Counted from the stretch's first letter, positions 48,192 to 56,381 are shown. The stretch: DNA of 64,000 nucleotides from Roseomonas mucosa (GCA_945878375.1 CAMDWG010000001.1:248001-312000), one strand, 5' to 3'. A program made the numbers and translations. Notes: generated from the sequence alone by a model not told the origin.

Positions 48192-49147
48192 CCGCACTCG
48201 CCGGGATCCTGACGCAGGGGCTGCACATCGCGCTGGTCGTCGCCATCGCGCCGCTGCTGCTGGGCGCGATACGCTGGCTGAAGGCGCGCATGCTGGGCCG
48301 CGCCGCCCCCCATCCGCTGCAGCCGCTGCGCGACATGCGGAAGCTGCTGCAGAAGCGCCCGGTGATGGCGGAGAACGCGTCCTGGATCACCCGCGCCGCG
48401 CCCTATGCCGCCGCCGCCACGGCGCTGGCGGCGCTGGCGCTGGTGCCGGGCTTCGCACGCGGCATGGCCTTCGCGCCGCTATCGGACCTGTTGCTGCTGG
48501 CGGGGCTGCTGGCGCTGGGGCGCGTGGCGCTGGCGCTCGCGGCGCTCGATGCCGGCACCGCCTTCGGCGGCCTCGGCGCAGCGCGGGAGATGTCCTTCGC
48601 CGCGCTCGCCGAGCCCGCCCTGCTGGTCGCCGCGCTGATCCTCGCGATCCTCGCCGGCACGACGGGGATCGAGGCGATTGCGGCGGGCTTCCAGGATGGC
48701 GCGCCGGGCCTGCGCGTATCGCTGGTGCTGGCGCTGATCGCGCTGTGTGCGGTGGCGCTGGCGGACACCGCGCGCATCCCGGTGGACAATCCCGCGACGC
48801 ATCTGGAACTGACCATGGTGCATGAGGCGATGATCCTGGAAGCCTCGGGCCGGCACCTGGCGCTGTGGGAGGCTGCCGCCGCCTTCCGGCTGACCTTCTG
48901 GCTTTCGCTGATCGCGGCGGTGTTCATCCCCTTCGGCACGGCACCCCCCGGCTTCGCGCCGCCGGGCTGGGCGCTGGGCCTGCTGGCCTGGGTCGGGAAG
49001 CTCGCCCTGCTGGCCCTGGTGCTGGCGGCGTTCGAGAGCGCGATCGCCAAGATGCGGGTCTTCCGCGTGCCGGAATTCCTTGGCATCGCGCTGCTGCTCG
49101 GCCTGCTGGGCGCGATCCTGCTCTTCGTCTCGACGAGGCTGGCGTGA
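48188..49147 (+). CDS. hyfC: Hyf-like complex membrane anchor subunit C (HyfC/NuoH-like)
   Basis: A 319-aa membrane protein of the NuoH/HycD/HyfC family that anchors the soluble module. PLRDMRKLLQKRPVMAENASW near the N-terminus, EMSFAALAEPALLVAALILA, the conserved DTARIPVDNPATHLELTMVHEAMILEASGRHLAL loop and the terminal KMRVFRVPEFL are all present. It overlaps hyfB (ATGA) and hyfE (one base). Confidence 0.93.
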   Translation: MTALAGILTQGLHIALVVAIAPLLLGAIRWLKARMLGRAAPHPLQPLRDMRKLLQKRPVMAENASWITRAAPYAAAATALAALALVPGFARGMAFAPLSDLLLLAGLLALGRVALALAALDAGTAFGGLGAAREMSFAALAEPALLVAALILAILAGTTGIEAIAAGFQDGAPGLRVSLVLALIALCAVALADTARIPVDNPATHLELTMVHEAMILEASGRHLALWEAAAAFRLTFWLSLIAAVFIPFGTAPPGFAPPGWALGLLAWVGKLALLALVLAAFESAIAKMRVFRVPEFLGIALLLGLLGAILLFVSTRLA

Positions 49148-49815
49148 TGAGCTTCGGCACGCCCGGCTACGACATCTCTCACTTGCTGGGCGGCTTCGTG
49201 CTGCTGCTGTCCTTCGTCATGCTCTACCAGCGCCGTATCGGCGCGGTGATCAACGCCTTCGCGGTGCAGGGCGCCTTGCTGGCGGCGGCGGCGGCGTGGC
49301 AGGGCTGGGTGCAGGACGCGCCGGGGCTCTACATCACCGCCGCCATCGCCTTCGGCGCGAAGGCGGTCGCGATCCCGCTGGCGTTCCGGCTGCTGCTCGG
49401 CCGGCTTGGCCAGCACAAGGCGGTGGAGACCTCGCCGGGCCTCGGCGTCACGCTGGGCGCCGCGATCGGGCTGGTGGGGCTGGCGGTGCTGGTGGTGCTG
49501 CCGGTGACGGCGGGAGGCGCGACGCCGCTGGCGCGCGTCGATCTCACCATCGCGCTGTCGGTCGTGCTGCTGGGGATGCTGGCGATGATCGCGCGGCGCA
49601 GCGCCATCAGCCAGGTGATCGGATTGCTGAGCCTGGAGAATGGGCTGATCCTGGCCGCCATCGGCGTGGTTGGCATGCCGCTGGTGGTGGAGTTGTCGAC
49701 CGCCGCGCTGGTGCTGATGCTGGCGGTCGTCGCCGCCGTCGTCGTGTTCCAGATCCGCGACCGGCTGGACACGCTGGACACCTCGATCCTCGATCGCCAG
49801 CGGGGCGACGCATGA
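49147..49815 (+). CDS. hyfE: Hyf-like complex subunit E (HyfE, NuoK-like region)
   Basis: A 222-aa membrane protein with about seven TM helices, start ATG at 49147. The central YITAAIAFGAKAVAIPLAFR and the later QVIGLLSLENGLILAAIGVVGMPLVVELS are the signature of HyfE/HycC-associated NuoK-like subunits. SLENG carries the Glu used in ion translocation by NuoK. It overlaps the next gene. Confidence 0.92.
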   Translation: MSFGTPGYDISHLLGGFVLLLSFVMLYQRRIGAVINAFAVQGALLAAAAAWQGWVQDAPGLYITAAIAFGAKAVAIPLAFRLLLGRLGQHKAVETSPGLGVTLGAAIGLVGLAVLVVLPVTAGGATPLARVDLTIALSVVLLGMLAMIARRSAISQVIGLLSLENGLILAAIGVVGMPLVVELSTAALVLMLAVVAAVVVFQIRDRLDTLDTSILDRQRGDA

Positions 49816-51263
49816 TGCCGCTGCCCTGGATCCTGGTCTTCCTGCCCTGGGCCGGCGCGCTGCTGCTGGCCGCGCTGCCGCCGCGCGGCCGCCTGCCGGC
49901 CTTCGTCAATATCGGCATCTCCGCGGCCTCGCTGCTGGTCGCGCTGGTCCTGCTCGGGCACGAGCATGGCGTGCAGGGCTGGACGCGCACCGACGCGCTG
50001 AACCTGCCCTTCGTCGCCGTCGCGGCGCTGATCGGGCTGACCACCGCGATCTTCTCCGCCGCGACGGTGGAGGCCGAGAGTTTCGACCCGCTGCGCGCGC
50101 GGGCCTATCACGCCGCCTTCCAGGTCTTCATGGGCGCGCAGGCCCTGGCGCTGGTCAGCGACAATATGGGCGTGATGTGGGTGGCGATCGAGATCGCGAC
50201 CCTCGCCTCCGTGCTGATGGTGGGCGTGCATGGCACGCCGGCGGCGGTCGAGGCCGCGTGGAAGTTCTTCATCCTCTGCGGCGTCGGCATCGCGCTCGCG
50301 CTGTTCGGGACGATCCTGCTGTACCTGGCCGCGCAGCCCGTGGTGGGCGGCGGCGATCCGGGCCTGTCCTGGGCGGCGCTGCGGGCGGTCGCCGAGCAAT
50401 GCGACCCGGGCGTGCTGTCGCTCGCCTTCGTCTTCCTGCTGGTCGGCTACGGCACCAAGGCGGGGCTGGTGCCGCTGCATAGCTGGCTGCCGGATGCCGA
50501 AGCCGAAGGGCCCCTGCCCATCTGCGCCGTGCTGTCGGGGCTGCTGCTGAACGCGGCGCTGCTCGCGATCCTGCGGGCGCAGTCGATCATCGGCGCCAAT
50601 CCGGCAGCACTCGCGCCCGGGCCGTTCCTGATCGGCTTCGGGCTGGCATCGCTGCTGCTGGCGGCCTTCGCGCTGTGGCGGCGGCGCGATGCAAGGCGGC
50701 TGTTCGCCTGGAGTTCGATCGAGCATATCGGCCTGGCCACCATCGCCTTCGGCATCGGCGGCGCGGTGGCGAGCCTGGCGGGCATCGTCCATCTTCTGGG
50801 CCATGCGCTGGTGAAATCGGCGGTGTTCTTCGCCGTCGGCGCGGCGACGCAGATCAAGGGCAGCCGGCAGATCGCGGATATCGGCGGGCTGGCGGCGAGC
50901 CACCCGGCGCTGGGCTGGGGCCTCGCACTCGGCATCGCGGGGCTGGCGGGCATGCCGCCCTTGGCGCTGTTCGTGTCGGAGTTGAGCCTCGTCGCGGAAG
51001 GCGCCGCGCGCTTCCCCTGGCTGGTGCTGCCGATGGCGCTCGGGCTGCTGGTCGCGGCGGCGGCGCTGATCCGCGCGCTGCATGCCCTCTGCCTCGGCGC
51101 GCCGACGCCGGACCAGCCGGTGCGCGGCGCCTTCACGCTACCGGGCGGGACGCTGTGGGCCACGGCGCCGGTCTGGCTGCATCTGGCACTCGCCGCCGCA
51201 CTCGGCTTCGCGGCGCCGCCGGCCTTCACCGCGCTGCTGCGCGCCGGCGCGGAGATGCTGTGA
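49812..51263 (+). CDS. hyfF: Hyf-like complex antiporter subunit F (HyfF)
   Basis: A second antiporter-like subunit of 483 aa and 14 or so TM helices. The TM5 glutamate is in VMWVAIEIATLASVLMVGVH and the TM8 lysine/histidine in GYGTKAGLVPLHSWLPDAEAEGPLPICAVLSGLL. HLLGHALVKSAVFFAVGAATQIKGSRQIADIGGLAASHP is typical of HyfF/NuoN-like subunits. Two antiporter subunits (with HyfB) suggest strong ion-pumping capacity. It overlaps hyfG by ATG within TGATG. Confidence 0.92.
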   Translation: MMPLPWILVFLPWAGALLLAALPPRGRLPAFVNIGISAASLLVALVLLGHEHGVQGWTRTDALNLPFVAVAALIGLTTAIFSAATVEAESFDPLRARAYHAAFQVFMGAQALALVSDNMGVMWVAIEIATLASVLMVGVHGTPAAVEAAWKFFILCGVGIALALFGTILLYLAAQPVVGGGDPGLSWAALRAVAEQCDPGVLSLAFVFLLVGYGTKAGLVPLHSWLPDAEAEGPLPICAVLSGLLLNAALLAILRAQSIIGANPAALAPGPFLIGFGLASLLLAAFALWRRRDARRLFAWSSIEHIGLATIAFGIGGAVASLAGIVHLLGHALVKSAVFFAVGAATQIKGSRQIADIGGLAASHPALGWGLALGIAGLAGMPPLALFVSELSLVAEGAARFPWLVLPMALGLLVAAAALIRALHALCLGAPTPDQPVRGAFTLPGGTLWATAPVWLHLALAAALGFAAPPAFTALLRAGAEML

Positions 51264-52777
51264 TGGGCGGCGTGGCGTCTGACCTGATCCGTCGCGGCGC
51301 GCCGCAGGGCTGCGTGCCCTTCGAACGCTTCCTGCTGACACCGGCCAATTTCGCCGCGCTGCGCGATGCGCTGCCGCTGGAGCCGACGCTCGCCTTGCTG
51401 TCGCTCTGGGCGGAACCCGCGATGGTCCATGCCGCCTTCCTTGACGAGGCCGAGGGCGGCCTGCTGCTGGCCAGCTGCGCCGCGCGCGACGGCACCTATC
51501 CCGCGCTGTCGCCCGCCCGCCCCGGCGCGGTGCGGTTCGAGCGGATGATCCGCGACCTCTGGGGCCTTACGGCCGAGGGCGCGCTGGACCTCCGCCCCTG
51601 GCTGGACCACGGACGCTGGCCGGTCGCCGCGCCGCTGGCCGCGCGGCCCGCGCAGCAAGGAGGACCGCCCTTGCAGCCCAGCTTCCTGCCGGTGGAAGGC
51701 GAGGGCTGGCACCAGATCCCCGTCGGCCCCGTGCATGCCGGCGTGATCGAGCCCGGCCATTTCCGCTTCACCGTGCAGGGCGAGACGGTGGTGCGGCTGG
51801 AACAGCTGCTCGGCTATGCGCACAAGGGCACGCTGGCGCTGATGGCCGGCAAGTCGCCGCGCGCGGCGGCGCGTTTCGCGGCGCGCATCTCCGGCGACAG
51901 CACGGTGGCGCATGCGCTGGCCTTCGCGCTCGCCGCGGAGGCCGCCGCCGGCATCGCCGCGCCGCCGCGCGCCGCGCTGCTGCGCGCCGCGATGCTGGAG
52001 CTGGAGCGGATCGCGAACCACCTGAACGACTGGGGCTTCATCTGCAACGACGCCGCCTTCGCCTATCCCCACACCCGCTGCGGCGCGCTGCGGGAAGCGC
52101 TGCTGCGCGCCAACGCCGCGACCTTCGGCCATCGGCTGATGATGGACAACATCATCCCCGGCGGGCTGGTGGAGGATATCGCGCCGGGGGCTGAGGCACG
52201 CGTGCTGGCCGCGCTGTCCTCCATCGCCGCCGAGGTGCCGGAACTTCTCGGCATCTGCGACGACCATGCGAGCTTGCAGGACCGGCTGGTCGGCACCGGC
52301 ACGCTGCGCGCCGATCTTGCCGCGCGCTTCGCGGCCGGCGGCGTGGTCGGGCGCGCATCGGGCCGGCCCTTCGATGCGCGGCGCTGCCTGCCGCATGCGC
52401 CCTATGACGCACTCCCCATCGCGCTGCCCGTCTTCACGGAAGGCGATGTCGATGCCCGCCTGCGCATCCGCGTCGCGGAGCTGAAGGAGAGCATCGGGCT
52501 GGTGCGGGCGATTTTCGCCGGCCTCGACCCCGGTGCGATCCACGCCCCCCTGCCGCAGCGCGGGGGGGAAGGCATCGCGGTGGTCGAAGGCTTCCGGGGC
52601 GAGATCGTGACCTGGATGGCGCTCGACGATGGCGGGCTGATCCGCGCGGTGTTTCCGCGCGATCCGTCCTGGCTGCAATGGCCGCTGCTGGAAGCGGCGA
52701 TGGAAGGGAACATCGTCGCGGATTTTCCGCTCTGCAACAAATCCTTCAACTGCTCCTACAGCGGGGTGGATCTGTGA
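51263..52777 (+). CDS. hyfG: Hyf-like large subunit without NiFe ligands (HyfG/NuoCD-like)
   Basis: Residues about 1-130 resemble the NuoC/30-kDa domain and about 145-504 the hydrogenase large subunit/NuoD domain. HAGVIEPGHFRFTVQGETVVRLEQLLGYAHKG and LELERIANHLNDWGFICNDAAF are conserved. The N-terminal RxCGxC of real group 4 hydrogenases is here ISGDS (S210, S213), and the C-terminal DPCxxC is DPSWLQW, so all four Ni/Fe cysteines are lost, as in complex I. The C-terminus keeps two Cys (PLCNKSFNC) that are not the Ni ligands. It therefore cannot bind NiFe in the known way. It belongs to a hydrogenase-related (Ehr-like) group. Confidence 0.9.
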   Translation: MGGVASDLIRRGAPQGCVPFERFLLTPANFAALRDALPLEPTLALLSLWAEPAMVHAAFLDEAEGGLLLASCAARDGTYPALSPARPGAVRFERMIRDLWGLTAEGALDLRPWLDHGRWPVAAPLAARPAQQGGPPLQPSFLPVEGEGWHQIPVGPVHAGVIEPGHFRFTVQGETVVRLEQLLGYAHKGTLALMAGKSPRAAARFAARISGDSTVAHALAFALAAEAAAGIAAPPRAALLRAAMLELERIANHLNDWGFICNDAAFAYPHTRCGALREALLRANAATFGHRLMMDNIIPGGLVEDIAPGAEARVLAALSSIAAEVPELLGICDDHASLQDRLVGTGTLRADLAARFAAGGVVGRASGRPFDARRCLPHAPYDALPIALPVFTEGDVDARLRIRVAELKESIGLVRAIFAGLDPGAIHAPLPQRGGEGIAVVEGFRGEIVTWMALDDGGLIRAVFPRDPSWLQWPLLEAAMEGNIVADFPLCNKSFNCSYSGVDL

Positions 52778-53019
52778 CGCAGCCGGGCGAATCCGCCGAG
52801 CGCCGCGGGGCGACCGGCGCCTATACCATCACGATCCTGCGCCCTGGCCGCGTGCGGGCCGGCGGGCCGCGCCCGGTCGCGGAGCATTGGGCCTATGACG
52901 ATCGCGGAGCCGCCATGGCGGAGCTTGGCATGATCCTCGACCGCGTGGCGCCGGGGACGGAATTGGTGCTGCGCGATCCCGAAGGGATCGACCTGCTGCG
53001 CGTCGCAAGACTGGCTTAG
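52774..53019 (+). CDS. 81-aa hypothetical protein inside the hyf-like operon
   Basis: It starts at a GTG at 52774 that overlaps the hyfG stop and ends 11 bp before hyfI. The soluble 81-aa product has no cysteine and no TM segment. It is basic in the first half (TITILRPGRVRAGGPRPVAEHW) and ends with an acidic helix (AMAELGMILDRVAPGTELVLRDPEGIDLL). It stands where ferredoxin-like HyfH would be found but cannot hold iron-sulfur clusters. No family is recognised. Tight position between the two catalytic-module subunits suggests an accessory part of the complex. Confidence 0.7.
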   Translation: MTQPGESAERRGATGAYTITILRPGRVRAGGPRPVAEHWAYDDRGAAMAELGMILDRVAPGTELVLRDPEGIDLLRVARLA

Positions 53020-53030
53020 GAGAAGCGCGG

Positions 53031-53585
53031 ATGCTCTGGCCGAAGCTCGCGAAGGGCCTGGTGTCGCGGCCGCTGACGCAGCCGGTGCCGCCGCCGGATG
53101 AGGAGATGATGCAGGCGATGGCGCGGCAGTTGGAGGCATCGTCGCGCGCTCGGCTGGGCCGCAGCCTGGCGATCCGGCAGGTCGCGGCCGGCGGCTGCAA
53201 TGGCTGCGAGCTGGAAGTGAACGCGATGGCCGGCGTGCTCTATGACATGGAGCGCTACGGGCTGCGGATCGTGGCCAGCCCCCGCCACGCCGATGTGCTG
53301 CTGGTGACCGGCCCCGTCACGCGCAACATGCGCGAAGCGCTGGACCGCGCCCGCGCCTGCACGCCCGAGCCCTGCTGGGTGGTCGCCGCCGGCGACTGCG
53401 CGGCGGATGGCGGCGTGTTCAAGGGCAGCTATGGCGTGGAAGGCGGGGTGGCGACGGTGCTGCCGGTCGATCTGGTCATCCCTGGATGTCCGCCCACGCC
53501 GGCGGCGATGCTGCAAGGATTGCTCGCGCTGCTGGACGCGCAGGACCCGCCGCGCCGTCAGCCGGCGGGCGCCGCATCGGCATAA
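53031..53585 (+). CDS. hyfI: Hyf-like small subunit with [4Fe-4S] site (HyfI/NuoB-like)
   Basis: A 184-aa protein of the NuoB/hydrogenase small-subunit family. The four cluster ligands are C56 and C59 in AAGGCNGCELEVNAM, C123 in VAAGDCAADGG and C153 in VIPGCPPTPAAML, the hydrogenase pattern (CxxC first) rather than complex I's tandem CC. The rest of the family core is VLLVTGPVTRNMREALDRA and SYGVEGGVATVLPVDLVI. An extended N-terminus (about 45 aa) includes a Pro-rich stretch. It is the last gene of the operon, 4 bp before the convergent channel gene. Confidence 0.93.
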   Translation: MLWPKLAKGLVSRPLTQPVPPPDEEMMQAMARQLEASSRARLGRSLAIRQVAAGGCNGCELEVNAMAGVLYDMERYGLRIVASPRHADVLLVTGPVTRNMREALDRARACTPEPCWVVAAGDCAADGGVFKGSYGVEGGVATVLPVDLVIPGCPPTPAAMLQGLLALLDAQDPPRRQPAGAASA

Positions 53586-53589
53586 GGTC

Positions 53590-54348
53590 TTACGCGCCCT
53601 CGTCGGGGATGTTCAGCAGCGCGCCGCAGGCCTTGCAATGCACCGCATCGGGCTCGTGCCGCCCGAGGCCGCAGGCCTGGCAGCGGAAGCGCACCTTGGT
53701 GGGGCGGAACAAGGCCTGGGCCAGGCGCAGGAACAGCGTCACACCGGCCAGCATGATCACCACGGAAATCAGCCGCCCGGTCGTGCCGGGCAGGGTGATG
53801 TCGCCGAAGCCCGTCGTCGTCAGCGCGGTGACGGTGAAATACAGCGCATCGGCCCAGTTCGCGATGTTCGGGTTGGTCGCCTGCTGCGTCGCATGGACGA
53901 TGCCGGTCATCACGGTGATGAAGACGGTGAGGTCCGCCGCCGCGACGAAGGCGTCCTGGTTGCGGCGGAACACCGGCAGGTCATGGCGCAGATGCGCGAC
54001 CAGCCGCGCCGAACGCAGCAGCCGCACGATGCGAAGGCTGCGCAGGAACCCCCAGCCCGGCAGGAAGGGCGCGGCGAGGAAGGCCATCACCGCCAGCAGA
54101 TCCGCGATGCCGCCCGGGTGCAGCAATTCCCGCCGCACGGAGGGCGCGGCCCGCAGCCGCAGCACGAATTCCGCCGCGAGCACGAGACCGAGCGCGATAT
54201 CCACCGCCAGCACGAAGCCGCCGCGTGGCAGGAAGGATTCGAACACCACCCAGGCCACGGCGACCAGGTCCAGCGCCAGCAGCCCATAGGCCGCGCGCGC
54301 CCCGAGGCGACCGCCAACCCCCTGGAGCCTGGCGAAGCCTTCCGCCAT
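53590..54348 (-). CDS. Voltage-gated K+ channel-like protein with C-terminal zinc ribbon
   Basis: The 252-aa protein has six TM helices. The S4-like LRSLRIVRLLRSARLVAHLR carries five or more arginines, and the pore helix/filter is ALYFTVTALTTTGFGDITLPG, with TTGFGD in place of TVGYGD. After the last helix a Cys4 ribbon follows: FRCQACGLGRHEPDAVHCKACGALL. A zinc-ribbon tail on a bacterial Kv channel is an uncommon addition. It is immediately downstream of the convergent hyfI. Potassium selectivity and voltage gating are inferred from the motifs. Confidence 0.9.
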   Translation of the reverse strand: MAEGFARLQGVGGRLGARAAYGLLALDLVAVAWVVFESFLPRGGFVLAVDIALGLVLAAEFVLRLRAAPSVRRELLHPGGIADLLAVMAFLAAPFLPGWGFLRSLRIVRLLRSARLVAHLRHDLPVFRRNQDAFVAAADLTVFITVMTGIVHATQQATNPNIANWADALYFTVTALTTTGFGDITLPGTTGRLISVVIMLAGVTLFLRLAQALFRPTKVRFRCQACGLGRHEPDAVHCKACGALLNIPDEGA

Positions 54349-54356
54349 GCGCCGGG

Positions 54357-55415
54357 TCAATCGGCCATGGTGAAGCCGAGCCCGGGCGCCTCGGGCACCT
54401 GCAGCAGCCCGCGCGCGAAGGCAGGATGCGTGGCGAAGCGGTCGCGCAGCGCGGCATGCGCGCCATGCACCTCCAGCATCCCGCCATGCGGATGGCCGGC
54501 CATGGCGGGCAGGTTCGCGGCCTCGAAGCCGCCGGCGCCGGTCACGGGCACGCCATGCGCCTCCGCCAGCGCCAGGATGCGGAGCATCGCCGTCAGCCCG
54601 CCGCAGAAGGCGGCATTGGGCTGGATGATATCCAGCGCGCCTGCCACCAGCGCATCGCGGAACCAGGTGACGGATTGGATCATCTGCCCCGAGGCCAGCG
54701 GAATCGGGATGGCGCGGCGCAATGCCGCCAGCGCCGCGATGTCGTTGTCGCGCACCGGTTCTTCGAAGAAGGCGATGTCGCAATCGGCGACGAGATGCGC
54801 CAGCCGCTTCGCCTCCGCGACCGTGAAACCGCAATTGGCGTCGAGCATAAGGGGCGCGTCACCGATGGCGCGGCGCACGGCGCGGATCCGCGCGGCGTCT
54901 TCCGTGATGCCGCGCCCCGCGGCCACGATGATCTTCACCCCCGCGAAGCCTTCATCCAGCGCGGCCTCGCAGGCCGCGACCAGCTCGGCCTCGCGAAAAG
55001 CGGGCAGGCCGGCGGTGGCATAGGCCGGCACCGCCCCGCGGGCGCCGCCCAGAAGCCGCGCCACCGGCTGGCCCAACGCCTTGCCCTTGATGTCCCACAG
55101 CGCGAGGTCCAGCGCCGACAGCGCCGAGACCGCCACGCCCGTCGCGCCGCGCGGATTGAGCCGCTTGGCGATCAGCGCGCGGATCGCCTCATGCGCCAGC
55201 GCATCCTGGCCCACCACGGCCTCCGCCACCTCGCGGTTCAGCAGGCCGGCGACGGAATCGGCCAGGAAGCGGCCGGTCACGCCTTCGCCGATCAGCCCGG
55301 CCTCGGTCGTCACGCGCAGCCGCAGGAAGGTCAGGCTTTCCCGGCCGGCATAGGCATCCGCCGCGCGGGCCGGCTTCAGATGCTCGACGGCGGCGGAAAG
55401 GCCGGTGATCCGCAT
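54357..55415 (-). CDS. Enolase-superfamily (mandelate racemase/muconate lactonizing-like) enzyme
   Basis: A 352-aa protein with the N-terminal cap (MRITGLSAAVEHLKP...GLIGEGVTGRF) and a TIM barrel. LSALDLALWDIKGKALGQPVARLLGG is the family signature. Metal ligands are partly unusual: Asp in LMLDANCGF and Glu in FFEEPVRDND are normal, but the third position is Gln (PLASGQMIQ) and the following Asp is Asn (IIQPNAAFCGG). The usual C-terminal general-base His is replaced by VTGAGGFEAANL. I have seen this GQ/QPN subfamily in other genomes, but its reaction is unknown. The gene abuts the hydroxyacyl-CoA dehydrogenase. Confidence 0.88.
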   Translation of the reverse strand: MRITGLSAAVEHLKPARAADAYAGRESLTFLRLRVTTEAGLIGEGVTGRFLADSVAGLLNREVAEAVVGQDALAHEAIRALIAKRLNPRGATGVAVSALSALDLALWDIKGKALGQPVARLLGGARGAVPAYATAGLPAFREAELVAACEAALDEGFAGVKIIVAAGRGITEDAARIRAVRRAIGDAPLMLDANCGFTVAEAKRLAHLVADCDIAFFEEPVRDNDIAALAALRRAIPIPLASGQMIQSVTWFRDALVAGALDIIQPNAAFCGGLTAMLRILALAEAHGVPVTGAGGFEAANLPAMAGHPHGGMLEVHGAHAALRDRFATHPAFARGLLQVPEAPGLGFTMAD

Positions 55416-56293
55416 CAGCGCGTGGGCTTCGGCGGCGTCACGCTGTAATCGTAGAAGCCCTTGCCGGATTTCCGGCCGAGCCAGCCGGCCTCGACATATT
55501 TCCGCAGCAGCGGGCTCGGCCGGTACTTCGATTCGCCCATGCCCCGGTGCAGCACCTCCATCACCGACAGGCAGGTGTCGAGGCCGATGAAATCCGCCAG
55601 TTCCAGCGGGCCCATCGGATGGTTACAGCCCAGCTTCATGCCGGCATCGATGGACGCGACATCGCCCACGCCCTCATGCAGCGCGAAGCAGGCCTCGTTG
55701 ATCATCGGCAGCAGGATGCGGTTGACGATGAAGGCCGGATAATCCGCCGCCTGGGCGACGGTCTTGCCCATCCGCCCCGCGAGCGCGGTCACGGCCGCGA
55801 CCGTCGCATCCTCGGTCGCAAGCCCCCGGATCACCTCGACCAGCTTCATCATCGGGACAGGGTTGAAGAAGTGCATCCCCACGAAGCGCCCCGGCCGGTC
55901 GGTGGAAGCCGCCAGCCGCGTGATGGGGATCGATGACGTGTTGGTGGCGACCAGCGCATCGGCGCGCAGCGCGGGGCAGAGGGCGGCGAAGATCTTCTTC
56001 TTCAGCTCCTCATTCTCCGTCGCGGCCTCGATCACCAGATCGGCCTCGGCGAAGGCGGCGTAGTCGGTGGCGGTGGCGATGCGGGCCAGCGCGGCGTCGC
56101 GGTCCGGCGCGGCCAGGGTGCCCTTCTGCACCTGGCGGTCCATGTTCTTCGCGATGGTCGCCATCGCCTTGTCGAGCTGCGCCTGCGCGACATCCAGCAG
56201 CACGACTCTGATCCCCGACTGCGCCGCGACATGCGCGATGCCGCTGCCCATCTGGCCGGCGCCGATCGCGCCGAGTGTCTTGATCTCCGCCAT
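55415..56293 (-). CDS. 3-hydroxybutyryl-CoA dehydrogenase
   Basis: The 292-aa enzyme oxidises or reduces 3-hydroxyacyl-CoA with NAD(P). NAD site: LGAIGAGQMGSGIAHVAAQSG. Catalytic residues: the Ser/Asn motif ATNTSSIPITRLA, the His-containing VGMHFFNPVPMMKLVEVI and the ADYPAFIVNRILLPMINEA segment. DFIGLDTCLSVMEVLHRGMGESKYRP is typical of short-chain enzymes. I use the second of two adjacent ATGs (56293). It lies downstream of etfBA and may act in fatty-acid or polyhydroxybutyrate metabolism. It ends overlapping the enolase-superfamily gene by a base. Confidence 0.95.
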   Translation of the reverse strand: MAEIKTLGAIGAGQMGSGIAHVAAQSGIRVVLLDVAQAQLDKAMATIAKNMDRQVQKGTLAAPDRDAALARIATATDYAAFAEADLVIEAATENEELKKKIFAALCPALRADALVATNTSSIPITRLAASTDRPGRFVGMHFFNPVPMMKLVEVIRGLATEDATVAAVTALAGRMGKTVAQAADYPAFIVNRILLPMINEACFALHEGVGDVASIDAGMKLGCNHPMGPLELADFIGLDTCLSVMEVLHRGMGESKYRPSPLLRKYVEAGWLGRKSGKGFYDYSVTPPKPTR

Positions 56294-56318
56294 CACCCTG
56301 ACCTCCTCAACGAGAAAC

Positions 56319-56352
56319 GCCGGCTGCCAACCCTGTCGGGTCGGCAGCCGGC
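56319..56352 (-). terminator. Terminator hairpin after etfA
   Basis: GCCGGCTGCC (56319-56328) and GGCAGCCGGC (56343-56352) form a perfect 10-bp stem, extended inside by CCC/GGG around a small loop. On the minus strand it is followed by GTTTCTCGTT. It lies 29 bp after the etfA stop and separates etfBA from the dehydrogenase gene, so the latter may have its own promoter. Confidence 0.65.
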
Positions 56353-56381
56353 GCGCAACGCCTCCACCCTCGCGGCGGCCT

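Noticed and set aside
46167-53585. Calling the operon a formate hydrogenlyase or energy-converting hydrogenase
   Set aside because: The large subunit lacks every Ni/Fe cysteine, there is no formate dehydrogenase, no HyfH and no maturation gene in the window.
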